A model generated the notes under the pieces. It saw only the letters and a list, made by a program, of their open reading frames with translations. It did no database searches and had not been told where the DNA came from. 64,000 bases of DNA from Diphasiastrum complanatum (lineage: Eukaryota; Streptophyta; Lycopodiopsida; Lycopodiales; Lycopodiaceae), in contig CM055097.1 of NCBI GenBank assembly GCA_029204225.1, positions 71,116,252 to 71,180,251 on the forward strand, in the 5' to 3' direction. Shown here in pieces: positions 46,687 through 57,290 of the stretch (the first letter of the stretch is position 1; each line of letters begins with the position of its first letter). The translations under genes were made by a program, and so were the position numbers.

Positions 46687-47333
46687 TGTGAAAAATACAG
46701 ATCCTAAGTGGATCTAAACTCCAAGATCATTGGCTTGAATGCTTGCACTCCAAACTACATAAGCTAGGAATTGGCAACACATTCTATGCTACCTAGAATG
46801 CAAAGAACTTGATCAAAAAGCATTTATCACAAATGGAAACTTCCATAAACATCAAGTGCGGCCCAAAATAGCATTATACAGTCCATAATACATCAGCCTA
46901 CCACTTTTGGAAAGCACCTAAGATCATACACACAAAGCTTGAACTCAATCACTACACAATGCCAACAATGGAAGGAGAACCCAATAGAAAAATCTCTCAT
47001 TAAGCAAATGAATACAATGGATCTGCTCCAACCTGTTTCTCCACGGCCTACCTGCTATATATAGCTGAGAGAGATGACTCTCTCTCCTCTCTCTAGACCC
47101 TCCTTACCTAAAATATGCCCTATATAGGTAAAATTGGCATATATGTCCAAAATACATGAAAATGGACTCATTTCGAAGGTCTTGAAGTTTGACACTTCTT
47201 CATACTGAAAAAATACACTTACTAAAAATATCTAGACCTGTTTCACACGTGTGAAAAGTCAGATCCTAAACTATGTGCCATTTTTAGCAATTTTGGCCTA
47301 AAACTAGACAAGGAAATGTTGACAATTTTCACA
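46687..47333 (-). mobile_element. Gag-only LTR element: 3' LTR
   Basis: 647 bp, starting TGTGAAAAATAC and ending GACAATTTTCACA, so the ends form the perfect inverted repeat TGTGAAAA...TTTTCACA. It is nearly identical to 51,612-52,258; I noticed one difference (CAACCTGTTT versus CAACATGTTT). On the reverse strand a purine tract, GAAGAGGGAG, abuts it internally, marking this as the 3' LTR. Confidence 0.95.
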
Positions 47334-47346
47334 CTCCCTCTTCAAC

Positions 47347-50300
47347 TTAACTTGCTAGTTTTACAACACTACTTTGTTCCAACTTAAGAATGATCTCCAT
47401 CATCAGAATAGATCTCTTCTCAAGGATCCTAATATGTACAAAATAGGACACAACATAATTGATATAGATAATAGTGTCCATATAGGATGCTTCACTATTT
47501 CTTACATCAATTTTACATAGAATCATAAAAATGGTACATGTAAAAGAACATAGAATCTCAATTAATGAATTCCTCCATGTATCCATCTCTGGTTTCTCTG
47601 TAAAATAGCAGCAAACAAGTTGTAAATGAAAGTGATCAACAAGTGTTTGCATGCCTCCTCCACATTTCACTATACATATAGTGAATGCAACATGTATCTC
47701 CATGAATGAACTTCCATCACCACCTTGCCTTTGTAGATCTTCAATCCATGAAAGCCTTTGAGTGAATGAATGCCAAAAAGATGTGTTCCCTACTCCATTT
47801 GAATGACCAAAACCTGAACTTGAAATACTTGAAGTACCTCCACAAGATTTGCACACAACGCTTGATCCTACAATGTCAACAAGTTGCCAATTTGCCAACA
47901 CTAGAATACTAGATCTTGAACTTTGTTCAAAAGAAAACATATTGACCACTTCAATACCTTTCAAGATCTGAATGAATTCATGTACTTGATCATACAAACC
48001 AGCAATGATAACTATTCCATCTCCAAGATCCAAAGGATGCAAAACTATGGAACTAGTTTTATTGAAATTTGACAATTTCAACACATTGACATAACAATGT
48101 TCATACATGAGATTAGGCAAGTGAGGTAGAGTAAGAAGACACTTCCTTGCAGCTCCAAAGACCTTACTTGAACCTTCAAGAACCTGTAAAAACAGATCCA
48201 AAATGCCTTGACCATTTGTCTCTTCTTTGATGCTTTTCACTAGCTTCGAATTGCCACTTGTCTCTTGGTGTTGATGAAGCAATCCAAGATCAACCTCTTG
48301 ATCTTCCAATAAGACATCAAAGATCTTGCATATGTGAACATCTTCAGATCTGAAACTCTGAAGATACTCCCTCTCAAACACATGATTAAGATCCCACAAG
48401 ATCTCATCAATGCTCAAATTTGACCCTTCACTATAGTTAGTGAAAACAATGCCACCATCATAAACCAAAAGATAGATTCCAACATTTCCATTTAACATGA
48501 AGTAGAGTAGGTGAAGATGAGTATCAAACCTAATCAAAACAGCCCTCTTGAGTTCATAACAAACCTCAATAAGCTCACCAATGATATCTCCCTTGCCTTG
48601 AAGAAGTTGCCACTTGAGTTGCTCCATGTAGTCTTCTTCAACCAACCTTTTGCCATCTTGACCATGAATGAACAATCCACCACAATCATAGAATGCTTTG
48701 AGTTGATGAAGAGATGTTAGATCCATGCTTTGGATCTTCCCAAGAACCACTCTTCCATTGCCCTTTCCTTCACAAGACTCCCTCTTAATGCTAGCACCAC
48801 AAAAGTTAGAAACCTCCCTCTTGATAGTTGCACCATAAGAAGTAGAAGACTCTTGAATATTAGAAGCCAAGAAAAGAATCCTTAGTACCTTCAACATAAG
48901 AGTGATTGAAGTACTCTCTCTTTTCAAACATGAACTTCTACTCAATGATTTAGGTAATGAGTCATATGATAATGATTCTTCCTCACTATCGTTCATAAAA
49001 ACATCATTCAAAGTACATCCTACTTTGAACACTTCACATACTTCTCTTCCTTTTGACTTGTGATCTCCCTCACCAAGTCTCATGATAGAAACCTTTGATC
49101 TACTCTTTTTATGAAGAAATGTGACACCACTTGTTGCACAAATGACTTTATCACAAAAAGATGTAAAAGAACCATTTCCTTCAAGCATGCTCAAAGCACC
49201 ATCATCTTTTCCCACATGATTACATACATCAATATGAAAAGAATTAGAAGAACAACCATCTTCTTGCAAAGAATGACACTTAGCATCTCCATCTTTTTCC
49301 ATATGAACAAACAAGTCATTAGCAACAATCACTTCCAAAGAAGAATCTTCATCAACTCCATTGATGAAGTTAGCTCCTTCCTTACCTTTTCCATTTTTGC
49401 ACTTGCCATCTAGCACCATTGAAGAACCACCAAGCCTTGGAAGTCCATGAGTAGAAGAGTACAAACATGATGCTAATTTAGCTCCACATGACTCCATATG
49501 ACTAGTAGGTAACACTAGTGCATCTTCAAGATCCAATGGATCCAAAAAATTGACCATAGATTCACCAAAGCTTGCCAAGTTAGCACAACAATTATCATCT
49601 CCAAGAAGTACATTAGATCTCAACCTAGATCTAGCATTTTGTTTCTTATGGCATTCATTTGCAAAATGTCCTTTTATCCCACAATAAAAGCACTTGAACT
49701 TTGACTTATTGTTCTTAGTAGAAGAGGAAGAGGAAGAGTGATCATCATGATCAAAGTTACCACCTTTGGACCATTTCCCTTTGCCTTTACCTTTGCCCTT
49801 GAATTTGCCTTTTGTGAAGAAAGCCTCTTCACCTCCACCTTGCAAGGATGCACCATCAAGCTTTGATTGCAACCTATGTTCTTCAGCCAATAAGATTTCT
49901 TGCAAGTCAACCACACTTGGCAAGACTCTTTGAATGGCAAAACTTTGCACAAGGTTAGCATGTTCATTTAGCAAACCATTCAACATAACTTGGACTATTT
50001 CACCATCTTTTATGTTCTCATCAATGCATGCTAAATCATCACTTAGGGACTTAACTCTCAAGATAAATGCATGAGCACTTTCACCCTCTCTTTGCCTACT
50101 AGAAAATATTTGTCTCCTTAGGGTCAATACCCTAGATGTGGACTTTGATTCAAAGAGCTTCTTTAAGGCATTCCATGCCTCACTTGCACTTTGACACTTT
50201 CCAACTTCCTTGAGAAGTTCATTTGTAACATTCATTTTAATGATATGAAGAGCCCTTTTGGCCTTCTTATCAAACCTTTGTTGCTCTTGAAGTGTGAGAG

Positions 50301-50439
50301 GTCTCTCTTCAATTTCTGCAACTATGTCCATGAGTTCATTCAACTCAAGTAAGGACTCCATCCTCACTTTCCAAGTAGAGTAGTTTGATGAACTCAACCT
50401 TTCACTAGACTCTAGCATGATCCCACCATTGGAAGCCAT
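47347..50439 (-). CDS. Long Gag-like protein of a non-autonomous LTR element, no pol
   Basis: Uninterrupted 1030-codon frame from ATG at 50,439 (MASNGGIMLESSERL). Residues 1-~200 are a copia UBN2-type gag (SNYSTWKVRMESLLELNELM, SEAWNALKKLF, ILLAEEHRL); a Lys/Gly-rich basic stretch (GKFKGKGKGKGKW) leads to the zinc knuckle CFYCGIKGHFANEC at about 257-270. The remaining ~750 residues contain no protease, integrase, reverse transcriptase or RNase H motif that I can see, only weakly patterned Leu/Asp/Ser sequence with scattered Cys. The element must therefore rely on enzymes of another copia. The open frame and near-identical LTRs suggest recent movement. Whether the tail has its own role is unknown. 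Confidence 0.85.
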   Translation of the reverse strand: MASNGGIMLESSERLSSSNYSTWKVRMESLLELNELMDIVAEIEERPLTLQEQQRFDKKAKRALHIIKMNVTNELLKEVGKCQSASEAWNALKKLFESKSTSRVLTLRRQIFSSRQREGESAHAFILRVKSLSDDLACIDENIKDGEIVQVMLNGLLNEHANLVQSFAIQRVLPSVVDLQEILLAEEHRLQSKLDGASLQGGGEEAFFTKGKFKGKGKGKGKWSKGGNFDHDDHSSSSSSTKNNKSKFKCFYCGIKGHFANECHKKQNARSRLRSNVLLGDDNCCANLASFGESMVNFLDPLDLEDALVLPTSHMESCGAKLASCLYSSTHGLPRLGGSSMVLDGKCKNGKGKEGANFINGVDEDSSLEVIVANDLFVHMEKDGDAKCHSLQEDGCSSNSFHIDVCNHVGKDDGALSMLEGNGSFTSFCDKVICATSGVTFLHKKSRSKVSIMRLGEGDHKSKGREVCEVFKVGCTLNDVFMNDSEEESLSYDSLPKSLSRSSCLKRESTSITLMLKVLRILFLASNIQESSTSYGATIKREVSNFCGASIKRESCEGKGNGRVVLGKIQSMDLTSLHQLKAFYDCGGLFIHGQDGKRLVEEDYMEQLKWQLLQGKGDIIGELIEVCYELKRAVLIRFDTHLHLLYFMLNGNVGIYLLVYDGGIVFTNYSEGSNLSIDEILWDLNHVFEREYLQSFRSEDVHICKIFDVLLEDQEVDLGLLHQHQETSGNSKLVKSIKEETNGQGILDLFLQVLEGSSKVFGAARKCLLTLPHLPNLMYEHCYVNVLKLSNFNKTSSIVLHPLDLGDGIVIIAGLYDQVHEFIQILKGIEVVNMFSFEQSSRSSILVLANWQLVDIVGSSVVCKSCGGTSSISSSGFGHSNGVGNTSFWHSFTQRLSWIEDLQRQGGDGSSFMEIHVAFTICIVKCGGGMQTLVDHFHLQLVCCYFTEKPEMDTWRNSLIEILCSFTCTIFMILCKIDVRNSEASYMDTIIYINYVVSYFVHIRILEKRSILMMEIILKLEQSSVVKLAS

Positions 50440-51599
50440 GATTCTAATGTTTCTTCAACTTTTAGGTTTTGTCCTAAAGCACTTAGCACTCACTTTTCTC
50501 TCAACAAATGATAGATAAAGAGATCTATGAAGATTTAGGACCCTAAAACACTTCTATCTTGAACCTAGATGGTTTCCAAGCATAGAAAGGAAGATTGAAA
50601 CACATGCAACACTTTGCACACACTAAGAATGGATTACAAAATCAAACCAACCTGAACACACTCTTGCTTAAGCTCTCAAACTTTCCAGCAAGTGACCAAA
50701 TCAAGTTATGGTGTGAAGAGTTACTTGCATTCTTAGAAAATACCCAAAACTAGGATGCCAAGATTACCTAGTAATGAACAAACTTGATCAACATATGATC
50801 AACACACTAAGATATTGATTCAACCTGTAAAACCACATGTAAACCACACTTCTAAAAGTTTATAAACTCCAGCAAGTGATAAATACAAGATTTAGAGGTG
50901 AATGAATGAGCACACTTAGTGAATCACAAGACTAGCTTCACTATCTTGTCAAATCTTGGTGTTTAGATGTAGATCTAAGATCACTTCACATGAGAATGTT
51001 CCTCAATCTGTTAAGAACCTGAAAACACACTTGCATAATGGTTAACACCTTCCAGCAAATGCTCCAATCAAATTACATAAGGAGAGTTACTTACATGCTC
51101 AACAAAGTACACCAAAATTTATGCCAAAATTGATGACAATCTTTACAATATGCTCTTCACAATGGAGCTTACAATATGTTCACCCAAAAAAGGGGATCTT
51201 TCATCCAAATGGGAGCTTTGCTCAGCCTTTAGGAGAATTACAACTCACTCAAAAGAGCATTTGTCATCCACTTAAGGAGAAGTTTCATCCACTTAAGGAG
51301 AGTGTTCATCCAAGAATGGAGATTGTCAACAATAGGATTGAAAAGAACATTGTTAGTATTGAATATGCACAAGCCTCACAATCACAAATGATTAGGTGTT
51401 ATGATCTGAACCAAAATAGTTTCTTTTCAGCCTCTGATCTTCAATAGACTTGAAATATGCTTTTGATCCACAAGTTCAACTCACAAAACAAAGGTTAGTA
51501 AGATTTGATCAACAAAGCAATGCAAAATCATGCTAGAACTTGATCAAACATCCAAATATCACCAAAAATGGAATACTTACTGTAAATAGAAGCCAACCA
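50440..51599 (-). other. Leader of the gag-only LTR element
   Basis: About 1.16 kb between primer site and gag ATG on the reverse strand, unusually long. It contains repeated phrases of the form ACTTGCTGGAG / CCAGCAAGTGA, ACCTGAACACACT and GATCAACA. A forward frame at 51,121-51,447 with repeated HPL-KE units (RHPLKEKFHPLKESVH) appears to be chance. No domain recognised. Confidence 0.6.
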
Positions 51600-51611
51600 G
51601 CTCTGATACCA
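51600..51611 (-). promoter_or_regulatory. Primer-binding site of the gag-only element
   Basis: Perfect TGGTATCAGAGC on the reverse strand, directly adjoining the 5' LTR at 51,612. It fixes the element's orientation. Confidence 0.95.
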
Positions 51612-52258
51612 TGTGAAAAATACAGATCCTAAGTGGATCTAAACTCCAAGATCATTGGCTTGAATGCTTGCACTCCAAACTACATAAGCTAGGAATTGGC
51701 AACACATTCTATGCTACCTAGAATGCAAAGAACTTGATCAAAAAGCATTTATCACAAATGGAAACTTCCATAAACATCAAGTGCGGCCCAAAATAGCATT
51801 ATACAGTCCATAATACATCAGCCTACCACTTTTGGAAAGCACCTAAGATCATACACACAAAGCTTGAACTCAATCACTACACAATGCCAACAATGGAAGG
51901 AGAACCCAATAGAAAAATCTCTCATTAAGCAAATGAATACAATGGATCTGCTCCAACATGTTTCTCCACGGCCTACCTGCTATATATAGCTGAGAGAGAT
52001 GACTCTCTCTCCTCTCTCTAGACCCTCCTTACCTAAAATATGCCCTATATAGGTAAAATTGGCATATATGTCCAAAATACATGAAAATGGACTCATTTCG
52101 AAGGTCTTGAAGTTTGACACTTCTTCATACTGAAAAAATACACTTACTAAAAATATCTAGACCTGTTTCACACGTGTGAAAAGTCAGATCCTAAACTATG
52201 TGCCATTTTTAGCAATTTTGGCCTAAAACTAGACAAGGAAATGTTGACAATTTTCACA
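51612..52258 (-). mobile_element. Gag-only LTR element: 5' LTR
   Basis: 647 bp, same ends and near-identical sequence to 46,687-47,333. The complete element is 5,572 bp (46,687-52,258). The flanks are not a 4-6-base target duplication: left flank AATCAT, right flank TAAAGAGCAT, which is the gypsy sequence starting 396 bases earlier. Confidence 0.95.
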
Positions 52259-54065
52259 TAAAGAGCATCTTAGGATTGTCTTGGACATTCTAAGAAGGGA
52301 AAAGCTCTTTGCCAAGGAGTCTAAGTTTGACTTTTTTGCTAAGGAATTGTCCTACTTGGGACATAAGATTTCCGAACGGGGGGTGGAGATTGAGGCTGAT
52401 TGTATCCAGAGGGTTATTGATTGGCCTATTCTCACCACAGTTCGGGATATCAAGTCTTTCTTGGGGTTTGTGGGATTTTTCCGTCGGCATATTCCTCAAT
52501 TTGCTCGATTGGCATTTCCCCTTACCCAGGCCTTGAAAGGCCATAAGAAGTTAAGCCGGAGGGCTAAGAGTCCACTAGTGGTGTGGACGAAGGATATGAA
52601 TAATTGTTTTGAGTTGCTTAAAAAAAGTGTCACTTCGGCACCAATACTAATCATTGGCGATCCTAATAAGACTTTTGTGGTTAGGACCGATGCCAGTGAT
52701 TATGCTGTTGGAGCTGTTTTGATGCAAGATGGACATCCTGTGGCTTATGAAAGCAAAAAACTCAATCTTGTTCAGTCTAGGTATTGTACCTATGAGAAGG
52801 AACTGTTTGCAATTGTTCATTCCTTGAAAATTTGGCGACATTATTTGTATGGAGCCAGATTTGAAGTTTTGACGGATCATCAAACTCTTCGATATTTCTG
52901 TGATGCTACAGATCTAAAGGGGAGGCAAGCTAGATGGGCTGAGCTGATGCAAATCTTTGACTTTTCTATACATTATTGTAAAGGAAGTCAAAATACTCTA
53001 GCGGATGCTTTGAGTCAGTTACCGGTTATTAATCAGTTGTGCTTTACTGTTATAGAACCGGAGTTGTTTCAGTCTCTTCAAGGACTATATGAGTCCGATC
53101 CTTTTTTTGGAAAGTATTGGCAACAAGTACTTTCGGAAGTCGATTCAGGTTTGCAAGATTTCTCGAATCAGGAAAAGACTGAAACGGATTTCCTAATTCG
53201 AAACAGGATTTTGTTTCGTAAAGGAAATGTGTGTGTACCGGAGAATGACACTATAAGGGCCCAAATCTTGCATGACTGTCATGATAGTCCATGCGCAGGA
53301 CATCCGGGTATACAAAGAACACTTGACTTAGTTCGAAGGTAATTTTGGTGGCCTAAGATGAAAAGTCAGGTAGAGGCCTATGTACTTAAATGTACTAAGT
53401 GCCAGTTAAATAAATCAGAGAGGCTAAAAGCTAGTGGCCTATTACATCCTTTAGATATTCCTACCAGAAAGTGGGAAAGTATATCTATGGATTTTGTGGT
53501 CGGGCTTCCACGTACAGGGAAGGCCACGATTTGGTTTGGGTCATTGTTGACAGACTTACGAAGTTTGCTCAATTTATCCCAACGAAAACTATTGTTAAAG
53601 CTTCAGAACTAGCTCAACTGTTTGTTGAGAAACTTTTTTGACTATACGGGCTGCCTTGCGATATTGTCAGTGACCGTGACCCAAAATTCATTGGGAATTT
53701 TTGGCAAGCAGTATTTGAAAAGTTGGAAACAACTTTAAGTTTGAGTTCTACAGATCATCCGGAATCAGACGGTCAAACAGAAAGGAACAATCAGACGATG
53801 GAGGATATCCTTCGAGCATATGTGGGCCATCGGCAGTCTGATTGGGAACAGTACCTTCCACTGGTGGAATTTGCATATAACAATGCAAAACATTCAGCGA
53901 CCAGATTCAGCCCTTTCATGCTTATGTATGGTTTTCAACTTCGATCAACAATTAGTGTTGGCATGAAAAACCTATAGGTGCAAGCCGCAGCTGATTTCCT
54001 TGTGGATATGCAAGAAATGTTACAGCTGGCTAAAGTTAGCATAAGAAGTGCCCAGGACAGAGCAG
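52259..54065 (+). mobile_element. Gypsy element: reverse transcriptase end, RNase H, integrase, right half
   Basis: The first 396 bases repeat 46,291-46,686 with two substitutions seen. RNase H follows (VRTDASDYAVGAVLMQDG, YEKELFAIVHSLKIWRHYL, LTDHQTL), then the integrase HHCC finger (CAGHPGIQRTL, CTKCQLNKS) and core (WESISMDFVVGLP, SDRDPKFIGNFW, STDHPESDGQTERNN). Stops at 53,340 and 53,639 and a frameshift near 53,530 break it. The coding ends at about 54,065 against a copia fragment; there is no 3' LTR. Confidence 0.92.
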
Positions 54066-54765
54066 AAACTATTTAACAAGCGAATTCTACCTCAACTAGT
54101 TTTTCGATACAACAGCAAGAGGAAGATGAAGCAGCCTTTATGACCAAGGTCAGAGAACAACATGATATTGATTCCTGGTATCTCGATTCTGGAGCAACAC
54201 AACACATGACTCACCATCAAGACTGGTTCGAAGATTATAAATCTTTCACCCATTCTCGAGTTGTTCAACTAGGAGAAAACTCATCACATTCGATCCAAGG
54301 TGAAGGAACAGTCAGAATTGAATTTTAAAAAGGTGAAGTCAACCAACGTTCTCCACATTCCAAATCTGACCAAGAATATGCTCTCAGTTAGCAGAATCAC
54401 TGATTCAGGTTAGAGGGTCGAATTCGATACAACCGGCTGACAAATCTTAGAAAGGTTTAGCTTTCGGGAGAAGAATTGGCAATCTCTACAAACTCAGCCA
54501 CTGTTATTTTTTCAACAGTCAAGCTCTTCACACCTCAACTTCCAAATCATCTGATATGCTTTGGCATTTCAGATAAGGCCATTTGAACTTCAATAATATT
54601 CAACAAACGTCGACTCAGAAACTAGTACAAGATCTGTCTTTTGTCAGGAAGCCAACTTCTCCATGTGAAAGCTATATAATCAGCATGCTAGAAGTCCTTT
54701 CATTTCTGACTCAGTTCATACTTCCAAAGGCCTGCTAGATCTTGTAATAGCAACATCTATGGCCC
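54066..54765 (+). mobile_element. Copia element 8: protease and pre-integrase fragment
   Basis: Forward frame with IDSWYLDSGATQHMTHH (retropepsin site DSGA intact at about 54,180), followed after frame breaks by VLHIPNLTKNMLSV and ARSPFISDSVHTSKGLLDLV near 54,700, a pre-integrase segment. Cut on both sides. Confidence 0.85.
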
Positions 54766-55371
54766 GATCAATTTGATAAGCTACCCGCATTGGGTGAGCA
54801 ACCACCTTGGCACAGAACCGTATTTGAGATAGCTTTATATTCTATAAGGAGTTCAAGCCCTCGCCACCTTCAAGTGGATCTTTACTACGTTCCTATGTTC
54901 GCACATGAATAAATGAAATATTTGGGTGTGCCAATGCATCAAATCAGCATCCATACCCCAAATTGGCCCAGAATTCACCAACAATACAGTTGGTTTTGCA
55001 AGCGACTTGACCAAGTTTGTGTCCATTTCTACTAGATGGGATGATTGCTTACCCACATCAGCTTTCGATTCGGATGTTCCCATGGCATCCGCCGACAAGG
55101 TTCACGACCAATTGCCTATAGCCAGATTGTACTATCGAGCTGCAATGGTGGATCTTGGGAGTCCAGATTTACAACATGGACAACTTCAAAGTGGATTTCT
55201 GATGAGAATAAGTGCTTTCTTCCACACAAAACCGATTTCAATACAAATCGCCTGGAATTCATGGAAAAGGTGCAATACCACCTGATAAAGGTGTGAAGAG
55301 AGGCCAACCAGAGCCCGAAGTAAGATAATGCGAGGTGTCGTGGGTTCGCCACCAGTTTTGGTGGGGGATAC
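54766..55371 (+). other. Unassigned LTR-element 3' region
   Basis: No domain recognised. It ends with the purine tract GGTGGGGGATAC immediately before an LTR start at 55,372, so it should be the 3' end of an LTR retrotransposon in forward orientation. Confidence 0.5.
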
Positions 55372-56349
55372 TGTTAGAGGGTTTGAGGATATCGAGACAA
55401 CCCTAACCCTAGTTAATAAGTGAGAGGGATTTGGCACCCTGCGTGTGTAAGTCCAACCCGATGATCACATAGTTATTTGATTAGTTAGAAGTCAATAAAA
55501 TGACTTTAGGTCTTTTTGCGGGACTTTTAATGTCGTAGGGCCTAATAGTCAAGTTAGTGAATAGAATTGGTTCCCACCAATTTTCAAGTTGGTTCCCTCC
55601 AAAATTCAAATTTAAATAATTAGGGAGGTAGAGATTGGCCAATAGGATTTGAGACCAATCCACTATATATAGTTGTGAAGAATTTTAAAACATATCTCTC
55701 TATGTTGACCATGGGGGCTATGCTCATGTTGTTTCTTTGTATATTTTATTGTACATTAAGGAATGTGAATTGAGCACATATCCTTCTAGAATAGGTCGAG
55801 TTTGAGTTAGGTAGATCTACATTTGTTGGCATGCACAAAGTTTGGTAGCATGCAAAGAATGTAACTAGGAGAAATCTAAATTTGTCTAGGAAATAGATAT
55901 GCAACTTTTGTCACCTCATGCATGTACTTTGAGATGTGGATCTATGTTAGTAGAGTTAACTAAATGATGTGGATCAAGCATTGTACACTTGGAAATCCAC
56001 CTAGAAACTCGAGCCTCTTGATGTAGGGAATTCTTGGCTAGTTTGCCACATTGTAAATATTGCGATTTTGATGAGGTTTTCAACATTCTCTCTCTACCCT
56101 AGTTTTTTGGCTTCATTTTCTCTCTCTACCCAAGAGCAGCCTGTTTTTCCCATAGTGAGCACTTAGAATTATTTCTGATGCTTATCTCTCATAGTGAGGA
56201 GTTAGTTTTTTGAGTTTGTGGTATGCCATTGTGCTCTTGCCTTGGTTTTTTCATGTAATCTGTTCATTGATCATTAATGTTCAATCACAACACCTCAGTA
56301 ACATCCTGTAAGGTGTGTGGTGAAGTTCACACGTGCTAAAAACTTCACA
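55372..56349 (+). mobile_element. LTR, about 980 bp
   Basis: Starts TGTTAGAGGGTTTGAGG after a polypurine tract and plausibly ends ...AAAACTTCACA at 56,349. The CTCTCTCTACCCAAGAGCAGCCTG phrase resembles one in the solo LTR at 7.07-7.89 kb. No second copy is in the window, so the right border is provisional. Confidence 0.55.
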
Positions 56350-57290
56350 ATATTGGTAATTTCGAATCAATTATACATGTTCTCTTCATTTCAATACAAG
56401 CATGTTGGCCCTCTTATGAAATGGATATGGCATGTCCTGCTCTCCATCTCTCCTCCTCTAACTCTCATGTTTTCTTTGGATTTGCTATTTGTTAGATTTG
56501 ATGCTTAATGGGATTGATTGTTCTAAGACTTATGCTTTTTGTGAGAGAGAAAGGGAGAGAGAGAGAGAGAGAGAGGAGTAAGTCTCTATCATTTGTTGTG
56601 GATTAGTGTTAATGGATCTTAGTGTTAGATGTGAATCATTTGCACATGTTGGATTATGAAATATGCTATCGCTCTCATGGGAACAAACCTCCGTGTGACA
56701 ACTAGCTTCACCTCCTTGATGCTTCTGTGCTTGGATCCAGGGTTGAGAGTAGGATAGAAAATGGCCACTACATATATACCTTCTCGATCATTGATCTTGT
56801 TGTCACCATTGTCATTCACTAGTGAAGATCAAATTATTAATAACAAAGCCACAATAAATATCTGGATAGAGATAGACTTGTTTAGTTTGGCATATTTGTT
56901 GCATGATATTGTGACATTGTCAAATGATATCAATGCAATAGCTGATGAATAAATGATACAAAATATTCATGTATTGTAACTTGCTATACTATCAATTATA
57001 TTAATTGCTCTATGTATTTATTTGATTAACTGGCATGCCACAAAAATACGTTATTTGTGAGTAAAAAATATTTGATATCGCGATATTCTTATATGGTATA
57101 TCACATTTTGGTTTTCACTTTTATATATGGCCTAATATTGTTGATAGAAAATCAAATTCAAAGTGTATTGTTATGAAAATATGATCATAATCAATTTTGT
57201 ATACCAAGGCTTATAATGAGGTGTGCAATTTTCATCAATGTTGCTACAAGCCTCGAAATAAGCATTGAAAAAAGAGGATTATATAAAAGA
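56350..57290. other. Non-coding spacer
   Basis: AT-rich DNA with a short (AG)n run at 56,541-56,575. No gene, RNA or repeat recognised. Confidence 0.5.

Noticed and set aside
51121-51447. Forward ORF with HPLKE-like repeats
   Set aside because: It lies in the leader of a reverse-strand LTR element, is short and shows no conserved domain; the repeats mirror short nucleotide repeats of the leader.
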